Assembly (NCBI GenBank): GCA_023266195.1
Contig: JAHFRP010000009.1
Coordinates: forward strand, 80,066-144,065
Length of the DNA: 64,000 nt
Reading direction: 5' to 3'
Source: Sulfuricella sp.
GTDB lineage: Bacteria; Pseudomonadota; Gammaproteobacteria; Burkholderiales; Sulfuricellaceae
A program made the position numbers and the translations under genes. Below are positions 9,392-18,193 of this stretch, piece by piece; the first letter of the stretch is position 1; each line of letters begins with the position of its first letter. A model generated the notes under the pieces. It was not told where the DNA came from. It did no database searches and saw only the letters and a program-made list of their open reading frames with translations.

Positions 9392-9681
9392 CCGGCAACA
9401 ACGAAATCAGCAAGGAACAACGCGTCATGCGCGCGATGCGCATGACACTCGCCAGTATCGTCAAGGACACCACGCCGCAGCCCGGCATGCACCACCCGCT
9501 GTCGGAACGGACCATCGAAGACATCAAGGCCTGCTTCGCCCTGATCTCGGCCAGGGAAATCGAACTGGCGGAAGAAGCCGGCATCGGCAAGGAACGGCCC
9601 TTCTTCAGCGACGACCCGCAAAACGCCAAGGTCGTTTCGATCAGCAAGGCCGGCCTGAAAAACCGCAAGCCGGAAGAATAG
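9388..9681 (+). CDS. Unknown small protein, second of a coupled pair
   Basis: The protein has 97 residues and is charged and predicted mostly helical, with no signal peptide or transmembrane segment. Its ATGA start overlaps the stop of the preceding gene, indicating translational coupling. A central helical stretch (HHPLSERTIEDIKACFALI) and a basic tail are visible. I do not recognise the family. Coupling suggests it works with the 207-residue protein, perhaps as a complex, but nothing in the sequence gives a function. Confidence 0.6.
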   Translation: MTGNNEISKEQRVMRAMRMTLASIVKDTTPQPGMHHPLSERTIEDIKACFALISAREIELAEEAGIGKERPFFSDDPQNAKVVSISKAGLKNRKPEE

Positions 9682-9697
9682 GGTACTTCAGCGGATG

Positions 9698-9796
9698 CCC
9701 TCTCCCGCTTGTCCTACAAGGACTCCGATCCGCTACGGGCTAAGGCCTGTGCGGAGTCGCATGCGGGGGAGAGCGCAAACGTGAAGGACGCTTGTT
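9698..9796. repeat. Palindromic repeat of the CCCTCTCCC family
   Basis: Outer arms CCCTCTCCCGC and GCGGGGGAGAG enclose a second hairpin (GGACTCCG and CGGAGTC). The right end, GCAAACGTGAAGGACGCTTG, recurs almost exactly inside metG at 55784-55803, which shows that both are copies of one dispersed element. It fills most of the 116-bp space between two convergent genes. Confidence 0.75.
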
Positions 9797-9797
9797 T

Positions 9798-10259
9798 TTA
9801 TATGCGGTTCTTCACGCAGTAAAGCTTGCTCTCGCCGTTGTTATAGTCGATCAGGAAGCTGCCTTGAGCCGAGCGCAGCACATCGTCGCCTGAAACGGGC
9901 TGGAACGAAACGCCCCTCAATTCCAGCATCTTTTTCCTGGCGGAATCGATCTTTTCCCTTAACACCACGCCGATGAAAGCATAGCGGCTGCCCTCGGTGC
10001 TGACGTAGATATCCGTCATCTCCATGCCGTAAAGTTTTTGCGCCGGATCGGGCTTGAACCAGTAGGCTTCGCCTTCGGTCTTGTAGGGCTCCTTGAAGAA
10101 CCGGATCAGGTAATCCTTGAAATAGGCGGGATTGATCTGGTCCCCGCACAGCAGCGCCGTACTGATCACCGGATCGAACGTGGTGGGCGCCGCATCCGCC
10201 AGCGGCATCAATCCCGCCAGCACCGCACACAAGCCCAACCGGACAGCCCATCTACCCAT
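9798..10259 (-). CDS. Secreted protein of unknown function
   Basis: The 153-residue protein begins with a signal peptide (basic start, hydrophobic LGLCAVLAGLMPL, cleavage near ADA-AP). The mature part has two cysteines (LLCGDQ and LYCVKN) that could form a disulphide, and a pattern YFKDYLIRFFKEPYKTEG. ATG 10259 is chosen over the upstream ATG at 10316 because it has an AAGGTGG ribosome-binding site and places the signal peptide at the N terminus. It is transcribed divergently from metY, 80 bp away. No family recognised. Confidence 0.65.
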   Translation of the reverse strand: MGRWAVRLGLCAVLAGLMPLADAAPTTFDPVISTALLCGDQINPAYFKDYLIRFFKEPYKTEGEAYWFKPDPAQKLYGMEMTDIYVSTEGSRYAFIGVVLREKIDSARKKMLELRGVSFQPVSGDDVLRSAQGSFLIDYNNGESKLYCVKNRI

Positions 10260-10339
10260 TTTGGCCCCACCTTCGTGACAACCGCGCCACGCTCGACGAT
10301 AATAAACCAAACCCATATCAATAATAAATAGGAGAACGC

Positions 10340-11614
10340 ATGAAAATCGAGACCATCGCCGTACACGGCGGCTATTCCCCCGACCCGACGACCAAGGCCG
10401 TCGCCACGCCGATCTACCAGACCACGTCGTTCGCCTTCGACTCCACCCAGCACGGCGCCGACCTGTTCGACCTCAAGGTGGCCGGCAACATCTACAGCCG
10501 CATCATGAACCCGACCAACGACATGCTGGAAAAGCGCGTAGCGGAAATGGAGGGCGGCGTCGGCGCGCTGTCGCTGGCTTCGGGCATGGCGGCGATCACC
10601 TACGCGATCATGACCATCGCCGAGGCGGGCGACAACATCGTCACCACCAGCACGCTCTACGGCGGCACCTACAACCTGTTCGCCCACACCTTGCCGCAGT
10701 ACGCGATCGAAGCGCGCTTCGCCGATTACCGCGACATTTCCAGCTTCGAAAAGCTGATCGACGCCAAGACCAAGGCCATCTTCTGCGAATCCATCGGCAA
10801 CCCGCTCGGCAACGTGGTGGACTTCGGCGCGCTGGCCGATCTCGCCCATGCCCACGGCATTCCGCTGATCGTGGACAACACCGTGCCGTCGCCCTATCTG
10901 TGCCGCCCGTTCGAGCACGGCGCCGACATCGTGGTGCATGCGCTGACCAAGTATATGGGCGGCCACGGCACCACCATCGGCGGCATCATCGTCGATTCCG
11001 GCAAATTCCCCTGGGCTTCCCACGCCGACCGCTTCCCGCGCCTCAACAAGCCGGACGTTTCCTACCACGGCGTGGTCTACACCGAAGCCTTCGGCCCCGC
11101 CGCCTACATCGGCCGCGCCCGCGTCGTGCCGCTGCGGAACATGGGTGCGGCGTTGTCGCCGTTCAACGCCTTCCTCATCATGCAGGGCATCGAGACCCTG
11201 CACCTGCGGATGGACCGGCACTGCGAAAACGCGCTGGCGGTCGCCAACTACCTGAAGAACCACCCCAGCGTGTCCTGGGTGCAATACGCCGGCCTGCCGG
11301 ACAGCCCGAGCAAGCCGCTGGTGGACAAGTACATGGGCGGCAAGGCCTCCAGCATCCTCACCTTCGGCATCAAGGGCGGCCTAGAAGCCGGCGGACGCTT
11401 CATCGACGCGCTCAAGCTCATCGTGCGCCTGGTCAATATCGGCGACGCCAAGTCGCTGGCCTGCCATCCGGCCACCACCACCCACCGCCAGCTGTCGCCG
11501 CAAGAGATGGAAAAAGCCGGGGTATCGGTGGACATGGTGCGGCTGTCGATCGGCATCGAGCACATCGACGACATCATCGAGGATATCGAGCAGGCGATGC
11601 AGGCGGCGTGTTAA
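10340..11614 (+). CDS. metY: O-acetylhomoserine sulfhydrylase (Cys/Met metabolism PLP enzyme)
   Basis: The enzyme probably converts O-acetyl- (or O-succinyl-) homoserine plus sulfide to homocysteine for methionine synthesis. The 424-residue fold-type I PLP protein starts with the family-typical TIAVHGGYSPDPTTKAVATP. The PLP-binding lysine is K204 in HALTKYMGGHGTTIGG. The C-terminal region carries SLACHPATTTHRQL. An AGGAGAA ribosome-binding site precedes ATG 10340, and a terminator follows, so it is likely monocistronic. The MetY subgroup is preferred to MetB/MetC because of length and the extended middle insertion. Confidence 0.92.
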   Translation: MKIETIAVHGGYSPDPTTKAVATPIYQTTSFAFDSTQHGADLFDLKVAGNIYSRIMNPTNDMLEKRVAEMEGGVGALSLASGMAAITYAIMTIAEAGDNIVTTSTLYGGTYNLFAHTLPQYAIEARFADYRDISSFEKLIDAKTKAIFCESIGNPLGNVVDFGALADLAHAHGIPLIVDNTVPSPYLCRPFEHGADIVVHALTKYMGGHGTTIGGIIVDSGKFPWASHADRFPRLNKPDVSYHGVVYTEAFGPAAYIGRARVVPLRNMGAALSPFNAFLIMQGIETLHLRMDRHCENALAVANYLKNHPSVSWVQYAGLPDSPSKPLVDKYMGGKASSILTFGIKGGLEAGGRFIDALKLIVRLVNIGDAKSLACHPATTTHRQLSPQEMEKAGVSVDMVRLSIGIEHIDDIIEDIEQAMQAAC

Positions 11615-11640
11615 CCGTCTTTCGCACAAAAACAAAATTG

Positions 11641-11669
11641 AAAACGGCGGATAATCCGCCGTTTTTCTT
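11641..11669 (+). terminator. Rho-independent terminator of metY
   Basis: CGGCGG and CCGCCG form a stem around an ATAAT loop, flanked by AAAA on the left and TTTTTCTTTT on the right, 26 bp after the metY stop. This is the clearest intrinsic terminator in the window. The A/T-flanked stem may also work for the convergent lipoprotein gene. Confidence 0.9.
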
Positions 11670-11697
11670 TTGCGCTGTCAGCAATACGCCAGTCAGG

Positions 11698-11916
11698 TTA
11701 CGGGCACCGGCCCCTTCTCCCGACTTCGTGACCCACCACCCCGCCGACGGCTGCACCACCGACCGTGCCCACGCCGCTTTGATTAGTGAGGAGCGAGCCG
11801 GCCAGACCACCGACCGCAGCTCCGCCAATGGTACATTTTTCCTCGGACGACATGCCGGCGCATCCGGCCAATCCAAGCGTCAGCAGGACGACTGAAAAAA
11901 GCAATTTGGCACTCAT
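11698..11916 (-). CDS. Small glycine-zipper lipoprotein
   Basis: The 72-residue precursor has a signal sequence ending in the lipobox LAGC, so it should be acylated and sorted to the envelope. The mature part is a short glycine zipper (IGGAAVGGLAGSLL, then VGGAAVGGVVGHEVG) like osmotically inducible OsmB-type proteins. ATG 11916 is chosen because GGAGGG lies upstream at the right distance and it places the signal peptide at the N terminus. The larger upstream-extended frame adds a non-signal leader. It is downstream of rimO and convergent with metY. Confidence 0.78.
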   Translation of the reverse strand: MSAKLLFSVVLLTLGLAGCAGMSSEEKCTIGGAAVGGLAGSLLTNQSGVGTVGGAAVGGVVGHEVGRRGRCP

Positions 11917-11980
11917 TTTCTTGCCCTCCATTAAAGTCATACACTTATGATTCATCTGGAGGTTCAAGGTTCAACGGATT

Positions 11981-13297
11981 TCAGGGCAGCCGCCGCGCCC
12001 ACAAGTCATGTTCGTCGGAATCGGTGATCTCGGCCTCGACAAAATCCCCGGCCTTCAGCCCGTCGGCTTCATTGAGGTACACCAGCCCGTCGATCTCCGG
12101 CGCATCGGCGGCGCTGCGGGCGACCGCGCCATCGTCGTCCACCTCGTCCACCAGCACGGTAAGGGTTCGGCCGATCCGGCTTTCCAGCTTGGCCGCACTG
12201 ATTTCTTCCTGTAGCGCCATCAGCCGCGCCACGCGCTCCTCCTTCACTTCCTCCGCCACGGCGCCCGGCAGCGCATTGGCGGCCGCGCCCTCCACCGGCG
12301 AGTAGGCGAAGCAGCCGACGCGATCGAGCTTCGCTTCGCGCAGAAAATCCAGCAGCAGCTCGAAATCCTCTTCCGTTTCACCGGGAAAACCGGCGATGAA
12401 GGTGCTGCGGATCGTCAGATCGGGGCACACCTCGCGCCAGCGGCGTATCCGCGCCAGCGTGCCGTCGATGTCACCGGGGCGCTTCATCGCCTTGAGCACC
12501 CTCGGGCTGGCGTGCTGCAGGGGCACGTCGAGGTAGGGCAGGATTTTCCCCTCGGCCATCAACGGAATCACCTCGTCCACGTGGGGATAGGGATAAACGT
12601 AATGCAGCCGCACCCACACACCGAGTTCGCCCAGATGCCGCGCCAGTTCGGTCATCCGCGTGCGCACCGGACGGCCTCCCCAGAAGCCGCTGCGGTACTT
12701 GACGTCGACGCCGTAGGCGCTGGTATCCTGGGAGATCACCAGCAATTCCTTCACCCCGGCCTTCACCAGGTTCTCCGCCTCCTGCAACACCTCCCCCACC
12801 GGCCGGCTGACCAGGTCGCCTCGCAGCGACGGGATGATGCAGAAAGCGCAACGATGGTTGCAGCCCTCGGAAATTTTCAGGTAGGCGTAGTGCTTCGGCG
12901 TCAGCCTGACGCCCTGGGGCGGGATCAGGCTGTCGAACGGGTCGTGCGGCCGCGGCAGATGCAGGTGCACCGCATCCATGACCTCCGCCGCCGCATGCGG
13001 CCCAGTCACCGCCAGCACCTGCGGATGCGCTTCCAGCACCACGTCGGAGCGGGCGCCAAGACAGCCGGTGACGATCACCTTGCCGTTCTCCTTCAGCGCC
13101 TCGCCGATGGCGTCGAGCGATTCGGCCACGGCGGCGTCGATGAACCCGCAGGTGTTGACCACCACCAGGTCAGCGCCTTCATAGCTGGGCGAAATGACAT
13201 AACCCTCCGCCCGCAGGCGGGTGAGGATGTGCTCGGAATCCACCAGCGCCTTGGGGCAACCGAGGGAGACCATACCGATAGTTTTGAGTTTGGACAT
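11981..13297 (-). CDS. rimO: Ribosomal protein S12 methylthiotransferase RimO
   Basis: This radical-SAM enzyme adds a methylthio group to a conserved aspartate of ribosomal protein S12. The 438 residues match the family. The N-terminal UPF0004 domain starts at [16 protein letters not shown] and supplies the auxiliary cluster cysteines. The radical-SAM motif is C-x3-C-x2-C in [13 protein letters not shown], and a C-terminal TRAM domain follows (about residues 375-438). ATG 13297 precedes the conserved N terminus. It is the last core gene before the accessory island that follows on the right. Confidence 0.95.
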   Translation of the reverse strand: MSKLKTIGMVSLGCPKALVDSEHILTRLRAEGYVISPSYEGADLVVVNTCGFIDAAVAESLDAIGEALKENGKVIVTGCLGARSDVVLEAHPQVLAVTGPHAAAEVMDAVHLHLPRPHDPFDSLIPPQGVRLTPKHYAYLKISEGCNHRCAFCIIPSLRGDLVSRPVGEVLQEAENLVKAGVKELLVISQDTSAYGVDVKYRSGFWGGRPVRTRMTELARHLGELGVWVRLHYVYPYPHVDEVIPLMAEGKILPYLDVPLQHASPRVLKAMKRPGDIDGTLARIRRWREVCPDLTIRSTFIAGFPGETEEDFELLLDFLREAKLDRVGCFAYSPVEGAAANALPGAVAEEVKEERVARLMALQEEISAAKLESRIGRTLTVLVDEVDDDGAVARSAADAPEIDGLVYLNEADGLKAGDFVEAEITDSDEHDLWARRLP

Positions 13298-13336
13298 TGA
13301 AAAAAATGATCCAGTGAAAAACGGCCAAGTATACAG

Positions 13337-13501
13337 TCACCGCATACTTGGAAATACCCCTCCGATGCGTGGGTTCCGCAGCAAGGGGCGTGGCGCGAGG
13401 GATTGAATCGTTCGCATGACAACCGGTTTGTTTACCGAAGCCAGAAATTCATAAAACCGCGCGAGATCGGATAGCCCTTTGCCTGTCCATTTCAATTCCA
13501 T
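13337..13501 (-). pseudogene. Truncated ParE/RelE-type toxin remnant
   Basis: Read on the minus strand, the frame from ATG 13501 gives 54 residues beginning MELKWTGKGLSDLARFYEFL, which closely resembles the N-terminal helix region of ParE-family toxins. It continues with NKPVV and LLRNPRIGG and then stops at 13337. Intact toxins of this type are about 95-100 residues and carry a C-terminal strand-rich half with conserved arginines, missing here. The start overlaps the stop of the antitoxin remnant (TGATG), the usual antitoxin-toxin order. It is most likely non-functional. Confidence 0.75.
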
Positions 13502-13757
13502 CAACGCGGCACCGGCAGCGGACTGTCGGTGCTCAGGCTATCCGTCCAGGCCTGCACAGATTGATGATCGATAATGCACCCGGCCTCGACGTCCGCCAGC
13601 GCCTCCCTTGTCAGGCGGCTGCGCTCTTCTTCCTGATCGATCCAGGCTGCCATTGCCTGTTTCATAACCATCCACACAAACGCTCCAGGCGAGCCACCTG
13701 ATCGACTATTTTTGCAAGCGGCAATGGAACATGGGCGGTAAGAAACTTGGTGTTCAT
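13501..13757 (-). pseudogene. Frameshifted CopG/RHH-type antitoxin (ParD-like)
   Basis: The first frame from ATG 13757, behind a strong AGGAG site, encodes MNTKFLTAHVPLPLAKIVDQ and reaches a stop at 13662. The second frame starts at ATG 13665 and encodes MKQAMAAWIDQEEERSRLTR and on to PLPVPR at 13501. Joined, they make one roughly 85-residue ribbon-helix-helix antitoxin. A single missing base near 13666 separates them. The ATGA overlap could allow coupled translation of two halves, but a frameshifted pseudogene (or sequencing error) is the simpler reading. The toxin remnant follows directly. Confidence 0.75.
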
Positions 13758-13941
13758 GGAAATTCTCCTTTGCAAATCGATTTTAATCATAGTGAGCTTT
13801 TTAACCCACTGGCTTCAGGCTTGGCAAACGCAGAGATGTTGGTTGATCGCGCCACGGCCAACCGGCAAGCGCCTTATGGCCGTAAGCTCTACGTCGAGGA
13901 ATGCAGGGCCGCCAAGCAACGACCTGATGTCGAGTTTCTAA

Positions 13942-14079
13942 CTAACCTTCGCTTTGGCAAAGATCACGGGCCATATAGACCCTCGGATGCTCATGCGCTA
14001 CTACCGCCCACGCGCCGAGGACTTGGCGAAGCGGCCTGAAGCACACCTCAAGTCAAAATTCGCAGGTTACTCGGCTTGA
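13942..14079 (+). pseudogene. C-terminal fragment of a tyrosine recombinase (integrase)
   Basis: This 45-codon open stretch reads LTFALAKITGHIDPRMLMRY followed by YRPRAEDLAKRP. The GH and the RYY segment match the last catalytic box of phage-type tyrosine recombinases, in which His/Trp and the nucleophilic Tyr lie near the C terminus. An in-frame TAA at 13939 cuts it from any N-terminal part, and nothing upstream resembles the rest of an integrase. It is a relic that marks this interval as a former integration site. Confidence 0.65.
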
Positions 14080-15308
14080 CGGGAGGGGATCAATACACGC
14101 AAGTAGTCATCGGTCAACTCAAATCCTGCATCTTTGCCGGCATAGTCGCGCGTCAAGGGAACAATCTTGCGGCGAACGCCCATCCCGCGCGCATCCACGT
14201 AGCCATAGTCGCGCATGATCTCCACAATGATCGGATTGCGTGGTGACCGCTGCCCAGCCAGCATCTTCTCGATGGTCATCGAATTCTGTAATGCCCCGGG
14301 GCTGGTCACTTCCAGGCGGTCGGAGTAATTGACCACCTCAACCTCTATCGACCGCGTCCAGTCACGGTGAACTAGCGCATTGAGAAGTGCCTCACGGACT
14401 GCATCAAACGCATAGCGATAGCTTGATTCTCGGCGCAACCCCTCATTGATTTCGCCTCCCTCTTCCGAGATAAACGGACGCATACGGTCGATTAGGCGTT
14501 CAATCAATCCATCTTCGACGATGTTTCGCCCAGCACCCGGCCTGCCTTCCCACAAGGCAACTAGAGGGCCATCAAGCACCGTGTCGTCCTGTGCCTGATA
14601 ATCTTTTGTGTCGCCAGCAAAAGACATCCACCGAACCCCAGCGTAACGCAGGCAATGGCGCGGGCTGCGCCCAAACAGCACCAAACCGGCAAGGGTGCAT
14701 GCAGCAGGGCCATCAGGACGGCCAACCATGAAGCCCAAGCCGATCAACCGCTGTTCCCAATCTTCGGCGGATTGCGGTGCCATCTGGTCGCCTGCGACAT
14801 TGACCAAGTAATCGCTAAGGCGCGCCCGATCCAGATCATCCAGGTTGCTGCCGGATACAGGCAAAACCTCAGCGTGCAGCATTCCGCCGCTTTCAAACAG
14901 CCGAGCTTGCTGCTCCCTGGTGGCCAAACGTGATGTGCTGCCGACGCGGACAAAAATTTCCTCGCGATTGTTGTTGCGCACCACATAGGGCTTAGCTGTG
15001 CCCTGAGTGAGCGAAATGACCGCCACGCGCTTGCCATCGTCGAACACCACCTCTTCGTAAAACGGCAGGGCCAGCGGATGGACGTATCGGCCAAATACGG
15101 TATCCATCACCCACGTTTCCAGGTCGGCACGCTGAATGCCACTGATGGTGCCATCATCCTCCACACCCAAAAGCAATTTGCCGCCCTGGAAATTGAGCAG
15201 CGCAACAATCTCCTTCGCCAGTTGCTCCGGGCGCAGGTCATCACGTTTGAATTCCACGCCAGAGTTCTCGCCGTTGGCGATGATTTCCAGCAATTCAGAT
15301 TTCAACAT
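14067..15308 (-). CDS. AlbA_2 (Schlafen-like) plus HATPase_c_4 protein of a defence-like operon
   Basis: The 413-residue protein has an N-terminal AlbA_2/Schlafen-AlbA region (SGVEFKRDDLRPEQLAKEIV, then NFQGGKLLLGVEDDG). A GHKL-type ATPase-like region lies around residues 300-320 (VREALLNALVHRDW). A C-terminal winged-helix-like segment follows. Proteins of this kind are often annotated as RecG-like ATP-binding regulators and are common in mobile defence loci. It starts 11 bp after the stop of the PHP-ATPase gene, so the two are cotranscribed. Codon use is less GC-extreme than in rimO or rluD, consistent with transfer. Confidence 0.8.
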   Translation of the reverse strand: MLKSELLEIIANGENSGVEFKRDDLRPEQLAKEIVALLNFQGGKLLLGVEDDGTISGIQRADLETWVMDTVFGRYVHPLALPFYEEVVFDDGKRVAVISLTQGTAKPYVVRNNNREEIFVRVGSTSRLATREQQARLFESGGMLHAEVLPVSGSNLDDLDRARLSDYLVNVAGDQMAPQSAEDWEQRLIGLGFMVGRPDGPAACTLAGLVLFGRSPRHCLRYAGVRWMSFAGDTKDYQAQDDTVLDGPLVALWEGRPGAGRNIVEDGLIERLIDRMRPFISEEGGEINEGLRRESSYRYAFDAVREALLNALVHRDWTRSIEVEVVNYSDRLEVTSPGALQNSMTIEKMLAGQRSPRNPIIVEIMRDYGYVDARGMGVRRKIVPLTRDYAGKDAGFELTDDYLRVLIPSRQAE

Positions 15309-15319
15309 AGGCCGTCACC

Positions 15320-17977
15320 TCAAAACTCATACTTCTCTTTACGTTGGATGAACGCATCGCGTCCACCTTCGAGGATGTTGGCCACCTGATCGCGAATGAC
15401 CGGAACATCAATCGACCCCTGTGCATCGAAGCTCAATGCCCCATGGTTTTCAACAGCCGTGAAGACGCCGATCCACTCGGCGTCCCCGAATACCGGGATG
15501 TTGGCATTGTGTGTGGCAAACAGAAATTGACGGCTGGTTTTCGCCGCACGCAGTTCGTGCACGATGCGCTCGGCAATAAAAGCGTTGTCCAGATTGTCTT
15601 CAGGCTGGTCCATGATGAGCGGATCGACATTTTCCAGTAGCAGCATGTGCAAGATCGCTGTGCATTGCTGGCCGGTCGACAGCTTGTCCAATGGCCGAAA
15701 AACAGCCTCCGCCTGGCCATGCGACACATTTAGGGAGATATCTATCCGATAGTCGAGCTCCAGCGCTTCAAGTTCCATCAGGCGAGACGCAGGCAGCCTC
15801 GTCAATGCATCCGCGACCAAGGGCGTTAACGCCCAATCGACTTGAAGCTCAGCAGAGCCGTTACGGATTGCCTGTGCAAGAGCTGACGGGCTGATAGCAT
15901 CCCGTTCGTCGATCCACGACAGCCGCTTTTCGCCCACCCCCTCAAGCTTGCTTTCCAGCAGGAAGGTTTTCAACGGTGTTCGATCTGCATCAGGCACCAC
16001 TTCAACTTTCAATTTCCCTTCAAGACGATGATTCAATTTCTTGGCGGCACTCTGCAAGCTCTTGGTGCGCTGGTCCCGGAGATCGGACAATTCCGCAAGC
16101 AGATTTCGACGCTCCTGCTGTTGGGATTCAAGCAGCTTGTCGTGATTAGCCACCCGAGTTTCGAGTGGCTTGATGCGCTCAATGTCCTGTAGCAGCCGCT
16201 GATAAGCCGTTCCCACCTCCTGGCCACTTTTCCCGGCTGTCGCCGGGAGGCTGCGCAAGGCTTTTTCCAGCTCTGCCTCACCTTGTGCAATTGATTGCTT
16301 CCACAAAGCGAGTTGTGCCGCCAGTTGCTGCTCGCCGTTTGCCAGCTCGGTTGTCAGCTCGGCAAGGTGACGTTCAAAACTCTGGCGCAGTTTGTCCAGA
16401 ATTGTCCGCGCCGGGCTCAGCAACGCGGCATTGGGTAAATCCTCCAAGGCTTTGTCGCTGATGAAAGTCAGGTCGGGCAAATTGTCCCGAAGGCTCGTCA
16501 CACCATCCCGCAAGTGCCGGATTTCTTCGTGGGTGCGTTCGACAATCTGCCTCTCGCGAGCAAACAGCGGAGTCTTGGCAAGTTTTTCCTGAATCCCCAG
16601 CGCCTGAAAACCTTGAAGCTGCTCAACCAGCTTGGGCAAGCGCGCAATATGGGCTTTCAGGTCATCGACCTCGCCCAGGGTTTTGACCAATTTCTGCTGA
16701 TTCTCTTGCAAGCGCTTTTTGAGGGTAGCGTTGTGCTGTGCATAGTCACCATCGCCAGGCAGAAAGCGGTCCAGCAACTGAATCCGGCTTTGCTCGTCCT
16801 GTGCCAGTTCGTAAATCTCATTCTGGCCATAAATATCGATCCCCGGCAACAGGTCGCGCGGCTGCAGGGTCGAGACATTGCCGCTCCCGTCGGGCGCCAC
16901 CTCGCGCACGATGGGCATTTCGCCATAGCGCCGTGAAATGCGATAGCGCTTGCCATGTTGCGAGGAAGAAATGACTTCCACCTCGATTCGGCCTGACGCC
17001 TTGCCCAAATTTTCCTTGATGATCTCAAGGTGAAGTTTTTGCGCCTGCTTGCCTTTAGGGAGAATATCCAGCACATAACGCATGCATTCCAACAAGGTCG
17101 ATTTACCCGTGCCGCGCCCACCAATTACCGTGTTCAGGTGCCGAGAAAAGGCTATCTCCACTCCATCGAGATACCCTCCTGAGATGGTCATAGACATGAT
17201 CTCACCGGCAGTCACTTCCGGTTTTTGCGAGTTCAGGCGGATACGTGATTCCGCGTCAAGAAAAGCGACCTTGAAAGCATCGAAGGTCGGCTTCGTCATC
17301 TTGATCCAGCAGGTGGCGTTGGCATCATCCAGGTCCGAGGGCTTGGCGACATCCTTTGCGTTGATGACCGCAATGGGGCGCTCGCGCTTCCAGTTGGGGT
17401 CTGCGTTCAGAACGATGTTCTTATATTCTTGCGGCAAATCATCAATCGAGCCGGGGATTTGCGCCGCCTTGACCAAATCGCTGCGCTGCCAGGTATGAAC
17501 CGACTTCTGGAACAAAATGCCACTTGCTTGCGTCGCATGCGCCGCATACCAGAAACCGCCTAGCCCTTTGATCGCTTCAGCCAACTGAATACAACCAAGC
17601 CTTGAGGGCCTTACCTTTTCCTCGGGATCGGTCAGTTGCAGACTTCCAAGATAACGGTTCAACTGGTCCTTGGTCGTGTCTTCCGGGAACAGGCAGACCA
17701 TATGGATTTTCTCGGTAGAGGCAATCTCGAAACCGGGAAATACGACGATGCCGTGAGGTGCCAACACATTGCGCAGCATATCGACACTATCCACGCTGCC
17801 GTGGTCCGCCAAGCCGACGACCTTGATATCAAGTTCCTGGCACTTTGCCAGCAGTGCCTGGTTGTAGTCGGCCTCACTCATGCCATGCTCGTTGCCCCGA
17901 TAGGCACCGCTGTAGCCAACCGGGTTCACCTGCAAGGCACAACGCCAAAAACGGGCATACGTGTATTGATCGCTCAT
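15320..17977 (-). CDS. TrlF-family PHP-domain/SMC-like ATPase, probable defence effector
   Basis: The 885-residue protein starts with a PHP-type phosphoesterase region (GLADHGSVDSVDML near residues 55-70, then FPGFEIAS and YAAHATQASG). An ABC/SMC-like ATPase follows: Walker A GGRGTGKSTLLE near residue 287, a long coiled coil (about 410-690), the signature LSTGQQ near 766, and a Walker B/D-loop MDQPEDNLDN. This matches the TrlF family of PHP-ATPases, seen next to restriction and abortive-infection genes. The nuclease role is inferred from the fold. Residues 1-20 match an ordinary start at ATG 17977. Confidence 0.85.
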   Translation of the reverse strand: MSDQYTYARFWRCALQVNPVGYSGAYRGNEHGMSEADYNQALLAKCQELDIKVVGLADHGSVDSVDMLRNVLAPHGIVVFPGFEIASTEKIHMVCLFPEDTTKDQLNRYLGSLQLTDPEEKVRPSRLGCIQLAEAIKGLGGFWYAAHATQASGILFQKSVHTWQRSDLVKAAQIPGSIDDLPQEYKNIVLNADPNWKRERPIAVINAKDVAKPSDLDDANATCWIKMTKPTFDAFKVAFLDAESRIRLNSQKPEVTAGEIMSMTISGGYLDGVEIAFSRHLNTVIGGRGTGKSTLLECMRYVLDILPKGKQAQKLHLEIIKENLGKASGRIEVEVISSSQHGKRYRISRRYGEMPIVREVAPDGSGNVSTLQPRDLLPGIDIYGQNEIYELAQDEQSRIQLLDRFLPGDGDYAQHNATLKKRLQENQQKLVKTLGEVDDLKAHIARLPKLVEQLQGFQALGIQEKLAKTPLFARERQIVERTHEEIRHLRDGVTSLRDNLPDLTFISDKALEDLPNAALLSPARTILDKLRQSFERHLAELTTELANGEQQLAAQLALWKQSIAQGEAELEKALRSLPATAGKSGQEVGTAYQRLLQDIERIKPLETRVANHDKLLESQQQERRNLLAELSDLRDQRTKSLQSAAKKLNHRLEGKLKVEVVPDADRTPLKTFLLESKLEGVGEKRLSWIDERDAISPSALAQAIRNGSAELQVDWALTPLVADALTRLPASRLMELEALELDYRIDISLNVSHGQAEAVFRPLDKLSTGQQCTAILHMLLLENVDPLIMDQPEDNLDNAFIAERIVHELRAAKTSRQFLFATHNANIPVFGDAEWIGVFTAVENHGALSFDAQGSIDVPVIRDQVANILEGGRDAFIQRKEKYEF

Positions 17978-18031
17978 TTTCTTCTCCCCGCCAAGCTGCC
18001 GTGAGTGGGTGCCAATGCGGTATGCATCAGC

Positions 18032-18193
18032 TCACCAGTCCTCAAGCGTGCTCACCAGCCCCCGTTTGAGGGCGGCGAGGTCGAGCTTGCCTTCGGAAAA
18101 TGCCTCGTGGATCAGAGCGGCCAGTTGCGCGCGGCGCTCGTCTGCAGGGTTGGGTGATGCGGCCAAGTTGGTGTCGTTTTGCGGGTCGCTCAT
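18032..18193 (-). CDS. 53-residue protein; possible relic of a DNA-methyltransferase N terminus
   Basis: ATG 18193 lies behind AGGACAAAAC and overlaps, by ATGA, the position where the upstream regulator would end if it were in frame. The product is acidic to neutral; residues 19-41 (ADERRAQLAALIHEAFSEGK and onward) resemble the extreme N terminus of many type III-like adenine methyltransferases (Mod). Here the frame ends after LVSTLEDW. It may be a truncated relic or a small subunit of the downstream operon; the gap to the ATPase gene is 54 bp. I cannot decide between these from sequence alone. Confidence 0.5.
   Translation of the reverse strand: MSDPQNDTNLAASPNPADERRAQLAALIHEAFSEGKLDLAALKRGLVSTLEDW

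Noticed and set aside
10260..10339. Possible SAM or homocysteine riboswitch before metY
   Set aside because: The leader is only 80 bp, AT-rich and shared with a divergent gene; no conserved riboswitch core is visible.
13731..14039. 102-codon plus-strand frame between rimO and the defence operon
   Set aside because: It starts inside the antisense of the antitoxin gene's ribosome-binding region and crosses the integrase fragment in a wrong phase; no family pattern.
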